A DNA stretch of 64,000 nucleotides from Nocardia macrotermitis (lineage in GTDB: Bacteria > Actinomycetota > Actinomycetes > Mycobacteriales > Mycobacteriaceae): contig NZ_WEGK01000003.1 in assembly GCF_009604405.1 (NCBI RefSeq), forward strand, positions 496,001 through 560,000, in the 5' to 3' direction. The notes beneath the pieces are model-generated. The model saw only the letters and a list, made by a program, of their open reading frames with translations, had not been told where the DNA came from and searched no databases. Below, piece after piece: positions 26,745-34,835 of the stretch (positions are counted from its first letter, which is position 1; the number at the start of each line of letters is the position of its first letter). A program made the translations under genes and the position numbers.

Positions 26745-27244
26745 CAGTCGCGCGTGATTCCGTGCATCGCCGAGGTCTCCGGGTAGGTGGGGACCTGGGG
26801 CTTGCGGGTGCCGATGACGACGCAGAACAGCGCGGTCTGCTCGCCGTTGTTCTTCAGGCTGCGCGGCACGCCGGCGGGCACCACGATCATGTCGCGGTAA
26901 CCGAGGGTGCGGGTCTCGACCTTGCCGTCGCGGTGCACGCCGACCTCGATCTCACCCTCGAGCACGAAGAACGCCTCCTCGGCGTCGTGATGGGTGTGCT
27001 CGGGCCCCTCGGCGCCGGGCGGCAGCATCATATTGGAGAAGGTGAAGCCCTCCGAGGCGATGATGCGGCGGTCGTCGTCGTGGTTGCCGGTCGCGCCGGA
27101 ACCGACGTAGCGGATCTGCGCGCGCCGGAACCGCTCACCGGCCTTGGCCTGGAAGCCCAGCGCGTCCCAGTCCTCGTGGCGGCTGGCGCGGGTCAGCACC
27201 AGCGAATCGGTGAACTCGGCCAGATCCGATGTCGAGTAGTCCAT
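26744..27244 (-). CDS. Cupin-domain protein
   Basis: 166-residue single-cupin protein. PEHTHHDAEEAFFVLEGE carries the first metal-binding motif (HxH...E), and MIVVPAGVPRSLKNNGEQ the second. Small cupins in such clusters act as isomerases, dioxygenases or stability factors; the function is not predictable here. It lies 19 bases after the alpha/beta hydrolase stop and overlaps the next SDR start by one base. AAGGAGA precedes the ATG. Confidence 0.85.
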   Translation of the reverse strand: MDYSTSDLAEFTDSLVLTRASRHEDWDALGFQAKAGERFRRAQIRYVGSGATGNHDDDRRIIASEGFTFSNMMLPPGAEGPEHTHHDAEEAFFVLEGEIEVGVHRDGKVETRTLGYRDMIVVPAGVPRSLKNNGEQTALFCVVIGTRKPQVPTYPETSAMHGITRD

Positions 27245-27263
27245 GATGAATCTCCTTGTGTGT

Positions 27264-28049
27264 CTAGCGGTTCCGCAACCGCTCGGTGATGTGGACGAAG
27301 GATTCGACCCAGGCGTCGAACGCCTCGGACCGCTCCTGATTGGCCAGATGCCCGGCTCCCCGCAGGGTGACGAACACCGCGTCGGGAATGCCGCCCGCCA
27401 GGATCTGTCCGGCCGCGACCCCGGTGACGCCGTCCTGATCGCCCGCCAGCACGAGGGTGGGCACGTGGACGTTCGGCAGGTCGGCGGTGTGGTCGGTGGC
27501 GGCCATGGATTCGGCCGCGGCACGATACCCGTCCGGCCGCAAAGCGCCGGCCATCGCGGCCGCGACCGCGGCGACGTCCTGCGAATCCGCCTGCGGTGAC
27601 AGGAGTTTCGGTGCGCGCGCGGCGGCGAACCGCTCCGCCCCGACGGCATCCAGTTCGTCGGCTCGGGCGCGCATAGCCGTTGCGGCCGAGGGGTCGGCGC
27701 CCGAGCCGACGGTGGAGCTGCCCAGGATCAAGCTGCGCAGCAGTTCGGGGTGCCGCAGCGCCAGGCGGGTCGCGATGACCCCACCCCACGACATGCCCAG
27801 CACGTGGGCGGTCCCGCAGCGGTCGGTGATCACCTTGGCCGCGCGATCGGCGTAATCGTCCATGGTGCACGGGGTTTCGGGGATGGCGCTGCGGCCGTAG
27901 CCGGGCGCGTCCCAGGCCAGCACGTGCAGCCGGTCGGCCCAGTCGGCGAACTGCGCGACGAAAGTGTCCGCGCTGCCGCCGATTCCGTGCAGCAGCACGA
28001 TCGGCGGGGCGTCCAGCGGCCCGAGTTCGGTGACGTGTAGATCGGCCAT
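27264..28049 (-). CDS. Alpha/beta hydrolase, probable meta-cleavage product hydrolase
   Basis: 261-residue hydrolase. LLHGIGGSADTF forms the oxyanion region, GMSWGG contains nucleophile Ser, AGDQDGV the Asp, and RGAGHLANQERS the His. It directly follows the VOC extradiol dioxygenase (3-base gap), which is the classic dioxygenase-hydrolase pair of meta-cleavage pathways, so it likely splits the ring-fission product. It is not closely similar to the hydrolase at 9154. Confidence 0.88.
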   Translation of the reverse strand: MADLHVTELGPLDAPPIVLLHGIGGSADTFVAQFADWADRLHVLAWDAPGYGRSAIPETPCTMDDYADRAAKVITDRCGTAHVLGMSWGGVIATRLALRHPELLRSLILGSSTVGSGADPSAATAMRARADELDAVGAERFAAARAPKLLSPQADSQDVAAVAAAMAGALRPDGYRAAAESMAATDHTADLPNVHVPTLVLAGDQDGVTGVAAGQILAGGIPDAVFVTLRGAGHLANQERSEAFDAWVESFVHITERLRNR

Positions 28050-28052
28050 GGC

Positions 28053-29045
28053 TCAGTACTTCCCGGCGGCGACGCGGACGCCGGCACCGATCTCGCTGGC
28101 CTCGACCGCCCCCGGAATCCGCTCGCGCAACTCCGGAAAGCGTTCGAACGCACCGGGATCCGCGATCCCCGCCATATGGGTGCGGGTCTGCGGCGAGGGC
28201 GGTCCGGCGGTTCCCCAGGTATCGGAGAGCTCCGGAATACGCCGCCACACCCGGCACAGCCACCGATCCTCGTCGACCTGCGCGATCCCGCTGGTGTATT
28301 CGCACACCAGCCCGGCTGGATCGGCGAAGTAGGAGAAGGTGTTGTCGCCGGGACCGTGCCGCCCCGGACCCCACAGCGGGGTGATGCCGCTGTGTCGCAG
28401 CCGCCCGATCCCGCGCATGAAGTGGTCCACACTGGGCATCTCGTAGGCGACGTGGTTGACCGAGGTCCAGCCCGCCTGGTTGAACGCGATGCTGTGATGG
28501 TCGGAATTGCAACGCAGGAAAGCCATCTGGTGTTCGGACCAGTCCGAGACCCGCATGCCCAGCACCGAGGTGTAGAAGGCGACGGCGGCGTCGATGTCGA
28601 CGGTATTGAGCACGACGTGGGTGACCCCGACCGGCACCGCGTCGTGACGGCCGAGTTCGGCGACGGCGTAAGTGCCGGTGAGCAATTCGATGACGCGGCC
28701 CTCGATATCGGCGAACCGCAGGCCGTAGCCGCCACCGGCGTCCGCGACCGGGCCGGGCCCCTCGAGCACCGGGATGCCGAGCTGTTCGAGGCGGCGCGCG
28801 GCGGCGTCGACGTCGGCGGGGGTGGATACGGCGAAACTGATGCGGCCCAACCCGTTTCGCTCGGCGGCGGTGAGCTGTAGCACGTGATGCTGGGCGCCGC
28901 TGCCGCGCAGCCAGGCGACGTCGTGGTCCTGTTCGACGGTGCGCAGACCCCAGATCTCGGTGTAGAAGTCCACGGATTCGGGGCAGGCGACGGTCCGCAG
29001 TTCCACCGAGCGAAGTGCCCGTAGCCGGGCGATCGGCTCGTTCAT
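28053..29045 (-). CDS. VOC-family type I extradiol dioxygenase
   Basis: 330-residue two-domain vicinal-oxygen-chelate protein. The Fe(II) ligands fit the type I extradiol pattern: His in VGVTHVVLNTVD, His in VNHVAYEM and Glu in VCEYTSG. Domain 1 (about 1-130) lacks these, as usual. It cleaves catechols by meta fission and is unrelated in fold to MhpB at 1049, so the window encodes two independent ring-opening enzymes. GGAGG precedes the ATG, and a perfect palindrome lies 31-50 bases upstream. The C-terminal extension of about 60 residues past the last ligand is long for the family. Confidence 0.87.
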   Translation of the reverse strand: MNEPIARLRALRSVELRTVACPESVDFYTEIWGLRTVEQDHDVAWLRGSGAQHHVLQLTAAERNGLGRISFAVSTPADVDAAARRLEQLGIPVLEGPGPVADAGGGYGLRFADIEGRVIELLTGTYAVAELGRHDAVPVGVTHVVLNTVDIDAAVAFYTSVLGMRVSDWSEHQMAFLRCNSDHHSIAFNQAGWTSVNHVAYEMPSVDHFMRGIGRLRHSGITPLWGPGRHGPGDNTFSYFADPAGLVCEYTSGIAQVDEDRWLCRVWRRIPELSDTWGTAGPPSPQTRTHMAGIADPGAFERFPELRERIPGAVEASEIGAGVRVAAGKY

Positions 29046-29075
29046 GGGAATGCCTCCAGATTGTTTGAGCAATAA

Positions 29076-29095
29076 ATAACTTAGCGCTAAGTTAT
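29076..29095. promoter_or_regulatory. 20-bp perfect palindrome ATAACTTAGCGCTAAGTTAT, probable MarR operator
   Basis: Directly upstream of the extradiol dioxygenase gene. Its core TTAGCGCTAA recurs at 32218-32227 in front of ridA-marR, tying both promoters to one regulator, most simply the MarR encoded at 32715. Confidence 0.7.
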
Positions 29096-29162
29096 ATGAG
29101 CGGCAAGTCCCCATCGCGAATCGGTTTCCGGTGACGCCGGATCCGGTTCACGGCGGTTCCGG

Positions 29163-30674
29163 TCAGTTCTCCGCCCAGGCGATCGGCGCGTCGTCCATGC
29201 CCAGATAGATACTCTTCTGCCGGGAATAGGCGCGAATTCCCGTGCGCCCCTTCTCCGTTGCCAATCCGCTCTGCTTGACCCCGCCGAACGGCGTGGAAAT
29301 GCTGAACTGCTTGTAGGTGTTGATCCACACCGTGCCGGTGTGCAGCGCGCGCGCCAGCCGCCAGGCCCGCCGATAGTCCCGGGTCCAGATGCCCGCGGCC
29401 AGACCGTAGACGGTGTCGTTCGCCTGCGCGATCAGATCCGCCTCGCTGTGGAACGGCAACGCCACCAGTACGGGGCCGAAGATCTCCTCCTGACACACTC
29501 GCGCGTCGTTGCTCAGCCCGTCGATGACGGTCGGCAGATAGTACGCGCCGTCGGCCAGCCGGGGATCATCGGGAACCGTTCCGCCGCAACGGATCCGACC
29601 GCCTTCGCTGCGTGCCAGATCCACGTACCGGGCGACCGAATCCCGATGCCGGTGATGCACCAGCGGACCCACCTGCACACCGGGTTCGCGGCCGGGACCG
29701 ATCCGCAGTGCCTGTGTCTTGGCGACGAGCCGTTCCATGAATTCGTCGTAGACCGCGGCGTCCACGAACAGCCGCGATCCGGCGATACAGCTCTGCCCCG
29801 AGGAGGAGAAGATGCCGTACAGCACCCCGTTCACGGCCTGTTCGACATCCGCGTCGGCGAGCACGATGGTCGGCGATTTGCCGCCCAGCTCCAGCGATAC
29901 CGGCATCAGTTTCTCCGCGGCCGCGTGCGCGAGCGTGCGACCGGTGGTGGTGCCGCCGGTGAAACTCACCTTCCCGACCCCGGGATGTCCGACGATCGCG
30001 TCGCCGATCACCGATCCGCGGCCGGGCAATACCGACAGCAGTCCCGGCGGCAGTCCGGTCTCGTCGATGATCCGGGCCAGGGCGAGCGACACCAGCGGCG
30101 TCCACTCGGCCGGTTTGAGTATCACGGCATTCCCCGCGGCCAGCGCGGGCGCGATCTTCTGCGCGTCGCTGGCGATGGGGGAGTTCCACGGCGTGATCGC
30201 GCCGACCACGCCGATCGGCTCGTGCACGCTCATGGTCAGGTACGGGCCGCGCGGTGTGGTCAGCTCCTCGTCGGAGGTCTCCAGCACGGCGGCGAAATAG
30301 CGAAATGTGTTGGCGGCGCTGGCAACCAGGGCGCCGGTCTCGGTGACCGTCTTACCGGTGTTGTAGCTCTGCAACAGCGCCAGGCGCGGGGCCGCCCCCT
30401 CAATGGCGGCCCCGATCCGGTGCAGGTATGCGGCCCGCTGATGCGGTAGCAAACCGCGCCACGCGGGGTCGGCGGCCGCCGCGGCACCGGCGCTGACCGC
30501 CGCGTCGACGTCCGCGACGTCCGCGTGCCCGACCCGCTGCAACTCCGATCCGGTCGACGGATCGATCACGCTGGTCGCGGGGCCCGCGCCGTGCTTCCAG
30601 TTGCCCGCGAGCAGGAATTCGTCGGGCACGGGCTCGAATACCTTGTCGGCCAACGCCTTCGATGCGCCGGTCAT
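29163..30674 (-). CDS. Aldehyde dehydrogenase
   Basis: 503-residue NAD(P)-dependent aldehyde dehydrogenase. ITPWNSPIA carries the catalytic-site Asn, VSLELGGKSPTIVLADAD the general-base Glu, and SSSGQSCIAGSRLFV the nucleophilic Cys. The C-terminal PFGGVKQSGLATEKG is typical of betaine-aldehyde/aromatic-semialdehyde dehydrogenases. It would oxidise an aldehyde produced downstream of ring fission to the acid. The start overlaps the MFS stop (ATGA). Confidence 0.93.
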   Translation of the reverse strand: MTGASKALADKVFEPVPDEFLLAGNWKHGAGPATSVIDPSTGSELQRVGHADVADVDAAVSAGAAAAADPAWRGLLPHQRAAYLHRIGAAIEGAAPRLALLQSYNTGKTVTETGALVASAANTFRYFAAVLETSDEELTTPRGPYLTMSVHEPIGVVGAITPWNSPIASDAQKIAPALAAGNAVILKPAEWTPLVSLALARIIDETGLPPGLLSVLPGRGSVIGDAIVGHPGVGKVSFTGGTTTGRTLAHAAAEKLMPVSLELGGKSPTIVLADADVEQAVNGVLYGIFSSSGQSCIAGSRLFVDAAVYDEFMERLVAKTQALRIGPGREPGVQVGPLVHHRHRDSVARYVDLARSEGGRIRCGGTVPDDPRLADGAYYLPTVIDGLSNDARVCQEEIFGPVLVALPFHSEADLIAQANDTVYGLAAGIWTRDYRRAWRLARALHTGTVWINTYKQFSISTPFGGVKQSGLATEKGRTGIRAYSRQKSIYLGMDDAPIAWAEN

Positions 30675-32032
30675 GCGGTGATCTCTTCCAATGTCTTCTC
30701 CTTCGTTTCCATGGCGAACAGCCCGAAGATCAGCGCACCGGCCAGCGCGATCGCGCCGAAGATGGCGAAAAGGGTATGCAGCGCACCGTGATCCAGCAGC
30801 CAGCCCACCAGCAGCGGGCCCAGCACCGCGCCGAGCCGGCCGCACGCGCCGCCGAACGAGACGCCCAGCGCGCGCATCGAGGTGGGGAAGACCTCGGTGG
30901 TGTACAGATACAGCGCCAGGGTCACCGAGAACACGAAAAGCGATGAGGCGGAACACCACAGCATGACCTTGAACGCGCTGCCGGTGGCGACGGCGGCGGT
31001 CAGGAACAGCAGTGCCGCGGCCAGGCCGAGCGCGAAGGCGATGGACATCCGGCGACCGAGTCCGTCGATGAGCAACGCGACCAGCACGCAGCCGACGACC
31101 CCGACCAGCGTGGTGATGACGCTGTAGTGCAGGGCGGTGGTCAGCGACACGTGGAATCGTCCGGTGTACAGCGTCGGCAGCCACGAGGTCAGGCCGTAGT
31201 TGACGAAAAATGTGGTGAGCCAGGTGAATCCGATGACGGCGGTGTGTCGCAGATACCGGCCGCGGAACAGGTCCAGCAGACTCGCGGCCCGCGCCGGCGC
31301 ACCGGCGGGGACGGGTTCGGGCGGCGGCAGGATCTTGCCGGAGGCCGTGATCTCCTGCTCGATACGGGTCATGGCGGCGTCGGCGTCGGCGATCCGGCCG
31401 CGCGCGGTCAGCCAGCGCGGCGATTCGGGCAGTCTCAGCAGGATCGGCAGCAGCACGATCGGGATCAGACCGGTGACGAACAGCCAGCGATATCCGACGT
31501 GCGGCACCACCCACGAGGACGCGATCGAGGACAGCAGCAGCCCGACCGGGAAGATCGTCTCGTAGAGCAGCACGAATCGGCCGCGGTGCCGCGCCTTGGA
31601 GATCTCGCCGATGTAGCAGGTGGCGACGGGGACCTCCGCGCCCAGGCCCAGCCCCTGCACGAAGCGGAAGACGACGAACAGCGCGAGCGTGCTGCTCATC
31701 GCCATACCCAGGCTCATCAGCGAATACAGCACCATCGAGCCGATGACAACCGGCATCCGCCCGATCCGGTCGGCCAGCCGACCACCCAGTAGCGACCCGA
31801 TGAGCATGCCGATGCCGCCCGCGGCGATCACCCATCCGCTCGCGGTGGTGGTCAGATGCCACTGCTTGGCGATCTTCGGCATCGCGTAGGCGATCATGAG
31901 CTGGTCGAAGCCGTCGAAGAAGGTGACCGCGCCGACGGCGATGCGGGCCTTGATGTGCCAGCGACTGATCGGCAGTCGTTCGAGGCGGGCCGCGATGGCG
32001 GCGGTATCGGCCGCGCTTGCGATGGATGTCAT
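30671..32032 (-). CDS. MFS transporter, aromatic acid:H+ symporter (AAHS)-type
   Basis: 453-residue carrier with about 12 membrane segments. FFDGFDQLMIAYAMPKI in helix 1 is the conserved charged motif of the AAHS family (PcaK, MhpT), and GGRLADRIGRMPVVIG is the MFS signature loop. Start ATG 32032 is preferred because GGAGAG lies eight bases upstream; ATG 32068 has no RBS. It is the first gene of the minus-strand catabolic operon and likely imports the aromatic acid degraded by the dioxygenase and downstream enzymes. Confidence 0.9.
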   Translation of the reverse strand: MTSIASAADTAAIAARLERLPISRWHIKARIAVGAVTFFDGFDQLMIAYAMPKIAKQWHLTTTASGWVIAAGGIGMLIGSLLGGRLADRIGRMPVVIGSMVLYSLMSLGMAMSSTLALFVVFRFVQGLGLGAEVPVATCYIGEISKARHRGRFVLLYETIFPVGLLLSSIASSWVVPHVGYRWLFVTGLIPIVLLPILLRLPESPRWLTARGRIADADAAMTRIEQEITASGKILPPPEPVPAGAPARAASLLDLFRGRYLRHTAVIGFTWLTTFFVNYGLTSWLPTLYTGRFHVSLTTALHYSVITTLVGVVGCVLVALLIDGLGRRMSIAFALGLAAALLFLTAAVATGSAFKVMLWCSASSLFVFSVTLALYLYTTEVFPTSMRALGVSFGGACGRLGAVLGPLLVGWLLDHGALHTLFAIFGAIALAGALIFGLFAMETKEKTLEEITA

Positions 32033-32071
32033 GGAGGTATCTCTCCGATCCTCAGCGAGATCATTCACTGA

Positions 32072-32099
32072 GCACTAAATCATTTGGCACTAAGATATA
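32072..32099. promoter_or_regulatory. Minus-strand promoter with TTAGTGC direct repeats
   Basis: GCACTAA occurs at 32072-32078 and 32087-32093 (15-base spacing), read as TTAGTGC on the minus strand. It directly abuts a TATATC -10-like box at 32093-32099. The half-site resembles TTAGCGC of the nearby palindromes. It likely controls the MFS-aldehyde dehydrogenase transcript. Confidence 0.45.
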
Positions 32100-32217
32100 G
32101 ACCGGCTCACATCTGCGGTCAACCCTTGACATCGGTCGAAACTTGCTGTTATTGCGGGTTAACCGAGTCGCAACACGACCGGGGATGGAGTTGACCACCG
32201 CCGCGTGGCAAATTAAC

Positions 32218-32227
32218 TTAGCGCTAA
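32218..32227. promoter_or_regulatory. TTAGCGCTAA operator core upstream of ridA-marR
   Basis: Identical 10-base palindrome core to the operator at 29076-29095, in the divergent intergenic region 32033-32268, 42 bases before the ridA start. Confidence 0.6.
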
Positions 32228-32268
32228 AGGTTTTTATCAGCCGGTTCCGTGACCGAGGAGATCACCCC

Positions 32269-32649
32269 ATGTCAACTGCGGTTTCCGCCCAGCATCCCTA
32301 CCGTCCGGCCGTGCGCGCGGGGCAGTTCGTCTTCGTATCCGGCGCGCTGTCGGTGGATCGCGACTACGTGCCGGTGCCCGGCCGCGTCGAGGCCCTGGAC
32401 GCGGCCGCCGATCGGATGCTCGAGCGGCTCGCCACCGCCGGCGGCGGCCTGGACGACGTGGTGAAACTGACCTACTTCGTCACCGATCTGTCGCTGCGCG
32501 AGGAGGCCAACCGCCAATTCGAGCGGCTGTTCGCCGTCGCGCGCCCGGCCCGCACCTTCGTCGAGGTCAGCGCGCTCCCGTACGGCGCGACCGTCGAGAT
32601 CGACGCCATCGCGTGCCTGACGGCCGAACCCGGTGCGGTCGGCGAGTAG
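32269..32649 (+). CDS. RidA/YjgF-family deaminase
   Basis: 126-residue RidA-fold protein. SGALSVDRDYVPVPG, TYFVTDLS and PARTFVEVSALPYGATVEID contain the conserved Arg and Glu that bind imine/carboxylate substrates. RidA members hydrolyse enamine/imine intermediates; subfamilies in aromatic operons act as aminomuconate deaminases. GAGGAG precedes ATG 32269. It shares a transcript with the MarR gene and lies divergent from the MFS operon, so it probably belongs to the same pathway. Confidence 0.9.
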   Translation: MSTAVSAQHPYRPAVRAGQFVFVSGALSVDRDYVPVPGRVEALDAAADRMLERLATAGGGLDDVVKLTYFVTDLSLREEANRQFERLFAVARPARTFVEVSALPYGATVEIDAIACLTAEPGAVGE

Positions 32650-32668
32650 CCTGGCCGATACCGTCATC

Positions 32669-32694
32669 CGAAATTCGTTTCAGCGAAATTCGTT
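32669..32694. promoter_or_regulatory. Two CGAAATTCGTT repeats before the MarR gene
   Basis: Exact 11-base copies at 32669-32679 and 32684-32694, 15 bases apart, 21 bases upstream of the marR start. Each copy is nearly palindromic. A likely second binding site, possibly for the MarR protein or the TetR-MarR fusion. Confidence 0.5.
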
Positions 32695-32714
32695 CTAGCC
32701 CAACGGGAGGAAGT

Positions 32715-33263
32715 GTGGCGCGGTCGGACCCGGACCGGGATGCGGTCGACGACATCGTCGCGCAATGGCATCTCCAGCGACCGGACCTGGATGTGTCCCC
32801 GCTGGAGGTGTTCGGGCGGCTGCATCGCAGTTACATCTACTACCAGTCCTCGCTGACCGCACTGTTCGACCGGCACGGCATCAATATGGCCGCCTTCGAT
32901 GTCCTTGCGGCCCTTCGCCGTTCGGGCCCGCCCTATCGGATGACGGCGGGGCAGCTGGCCGAGATGGCGCTGGTCACCACGGGCGGTATGACGCTGCGGG
33001 TGGATCGGCTCGAGAAGGCGGGTCTGGTGGAGCGCGAACGTGATCCGGACGATCGGCGGATCGTCTACTCCCGCTTGACCGAAGCGGGGCTGCGCGTGCT
33101 CGAGTCGACGGCGGACGATCACTTCGCCAACGAAGCCCGCATGCTCGCCGGGCTCACCGCCACCGAGCAGGCCGGGCTGGCGCATCTGCTGCGCAAGCTG
33201 GAGCGGTCCATTCTCGCTGTGGAGCCTGCGAAAGCCGAAGAGCCGCACGCGGATTCGGCTTAG
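32715..33263 (+). CDS. MarR-family transcriptional regulator
   Basis: 182-residue winged-helix regulator. Helices FGRLHRSYIYYQSSLTALF and INMAAFDVLAALR precede the recognition region TAGQLAEMALVTTGGMTLRV and the wing ERERDPDDRRIVYSRLTEAG. The GTG start has GGGAGG upstream. It is clearly paralogous to the C-terminal half of the fusion regulator encoded opposite it (shared FGRLHR and DDHFANEARMLAGL-type segments). It probably responds to an aromatic ligand and controls the divergent operon through the TTAGCGCTAA sites. Confidence 0.92.
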   Translation: MARSDPDRDAVDDIVAQWHLQRPDLDVSPLEVFGRLHRSYIYYQSSLTALFDRHGINMAAFDVLAALRRSGPPYRMTAGQLAEMALVTTGGMTLRVDRLEKAGLVERERDPDDRRIVYSRLTEAGLRVLESTADDHFANEARMLAGLTATEQAGLAHLLRKLERSILAVEPAKAEEPHADSA

Positions 33264-33378
33264 CGAGTCCAACGGTCAGCTGTGAGAACTGCCCATCCGA
33301 ACGCGATCATGACTTGTGTCGAGGGGCGTACTCTTCGGGCGATCGCGGGAGGCCGGATCGGGGACGGTACAGAGAGCT

Positions 33379-34518
33379 CTAACCCTTGCGTTCCTGCTGA
33401 CCGGCGATCTCCAGCGACTGTTCCAGGCGTTCCAGCAACGCCGCGAGTCGGCGGCGTTCGGCCGGGACGAGTCCGGCGAGCATCTCGAGTTCGTTGGCGA
33501 AATGGTCCTCGATGAGTTGATCGGTGAGGGTCAGTCCGGCGTCGGTCAGTCGCAGGTAGACGATGCGGCGGTCGTGCTCGTCGCGTTCGCGCCGGATCAG
33601 TCCTGCCTCCACCAATTTGTCTGCGCGCAAGGTGATTCCGCCGGTGCTGACCAGGCTGGAGGTGGCCAGATCTCCGGCGGTGCGGCGGTAGGGCGCGCCG
33701 GTACGGCGCAGTGCGGTCAGGACGTCGAGTGCGGCGAAACTGATGCCGTGCTGTTCGACGATCCGGCTGATCTGGGTCTGATAGCGCAGGAAGCAGCGGT
33801 GCAGGCGGCCGAAGACGGACAGGGCCGAGACATCCGTGCCGGGCAACTCCGTCTGCCATTCGCGCAGGATGCGGGTCACCGCACTGGTGTCCGCGGTGTC
33901 TTCGCGGGTCGGCATATCCTGCAGCGCGACCGCCAGTACCGCCGCCAGCGCGGGTTCGAGTTGTTCGGTCGGCACGGAGTGGGCGGGTTCGTGCGCGAAC
34001 AGGTAGCGCTCCATGATCACGCCGAACAGGATGCTGCGCACCAGTCCGGCGGTCGCGTCGGCGGTGGCCGAACCTTCGAGTAGACGCGCCAGCGGGCCGC
34101 TGACCTGCTTCTCCAATACCTCGCGCAGCATGGTCGCGCTCGGCGGGTGGGTGAGTGCGGAGCGGATGAGGGCGGGCCAGGGATCGTCGGACGGTAGCCG
34201 GTCCCAGCGTTCGAGGTAGGCGTGGGCCAGGGCCTGGGCGAGTCGTTCCGGGCCGTCGTCGGCGTGGGCGAGGACGTCGGTGCCGATGCCCGCGCCGCCG
34301 CCGACCACCTCGCGGAAGAGTCCGTCCTTGTTGCCGAAGTACGACATCACCAGTCCCGCGGTCACTCCGGCCTCCGCGGCGATGGCCCGGATGCTCACCG
34401 CGTCGTAGCCCTGCGCGGCGAAGAGTCGTCGCGCCGCGGCCAGGACGGCTCCGCGGTTGCGCTCGGGATCATACGCACGCCTGCGTGCTGTCGACCGTTG
34501 CTCACTGCGGGAGGTCAT
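33379..34518 (-). CDS. TetR-MarR fusion regulator (two DNA-binding domains in one chain)
   Basis: 379 residues in one uninterrupted frame. Residues about 15-200 are a TetR repressor: RNRGAVLAAARRLFAAQG, then the HTH SIRAIAAEAGVTAGLVMSYF, then a ligand domain. Residues about 215-375 are a full MarR domain: SVFGRLHRCFLRYQTQISRI, TAGDLATSSLVSTGGITLRA, and wing RERDEHDRRIVYLRL. The MarR half is paralogous to the separate MarR at 32715, which faces it tail to tail. Either ATG 34518 or GTG 34527 may be the start; neither has a strong RBS. Its own palindrome lies upstream. I know of no standard family with this order, so it merits direct checking. Confidence 0.9.
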   Translation of the reverse strand: MTSRSEQRSTARRRAYDPERNRGAVLAAARRLFAAQGYDAVSIRAIAAEAGVTAGLVMSYFGNKDGLFREVVGGGAGIGTDVLAHADDGPERLAQALAHAYLERWDRLPSDDPWPALIRSALTHPPSATMLREVLEKQVSGPLARLLEGSATADATAGLVRSILFGVIMERYLFAHEPAHSVPTEQLEPALAAVLAVALQDMPTREDTADTSAVTRILREWQTELPGTDVSALSVFGRLHRCFLRYQTQISRIVEQHGISFAALDVLTALRRTGAPYRRTAGDLATSSLVSTGGITLRADKLVEAGLIRRERDEHDRRIVYLRLTDAGLTLTDQLIEDHFANELEMLAGLVPAERRRLAALLERLEQSLEIAGQQERKG

Positions 34519-34536
34519 GCGATCCACTTTAACGAG

Positions 34537-34578
34537 TGTTCAAAACTGGGTGGAGTTGTTGAACAGATGTTCAAAACT
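34537..34578. promoter_or_regulatory. TTGAACA-ga-TGTTCAA operator and TGTTCAAAACT direct repeats
   Basis: A perfect 7-2-7 palindrome at 34559-34574 and two exact TGTTCAAAACT copies (34537-34547, 34568-34578) 31 bases apart, about three helical turns. They lie just upstream of the fusion regulator start and in the divergent region before the reductase gene at 34836. Size and symmetry suit the TetR half. Confidence 0.65.
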
Positions 34579-34715
34579 CTGAGCGCCCATGCTGTGCCGC
34601 TGCTGTGCTCTTCGCGGCCGGTACAGGTGGCTCTACATGGTCACATGTTGCAGGCATGTTGCATCTCGGGTCGCACGGAATTTCCTCTTGCTAAAGGAGA
34701 AAAGCTCGGGTAATA

Positions 34716-34731
34716 ATCTTAATAGTAAGAT
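34716..34731. promoter_or_regulatory. ATCTTA-atag-TAAGAT inverted repeat upstream of second Rieske operon
   Basis: Perfect 6-4-6 palindrome in an AT-rich patch about 105 bases before the reductase start. It may be an operator or contain the -10 element of that operon. The 317-base divergent region 34519-34835 otherwise holds the sites at 34537-34578. Confidence 0.4.
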
Positions 34732-34835
34732 ATTCTCCGATGTGAGGAACCCGACGGCGGCGCTGCCCAGCCCGGTATGTCGACCGGCCGCACCTCACCG
34801 CATCACTCGAACATCACCCCGGAAGACACGATTCG

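Noticed and set aside
30671..32068. Start of the AAHS carrier at ATG 32068
   Set aside because: No RBS; ATG 32032 has GGAGAG at ideal spacing and the conserved region begins after it.
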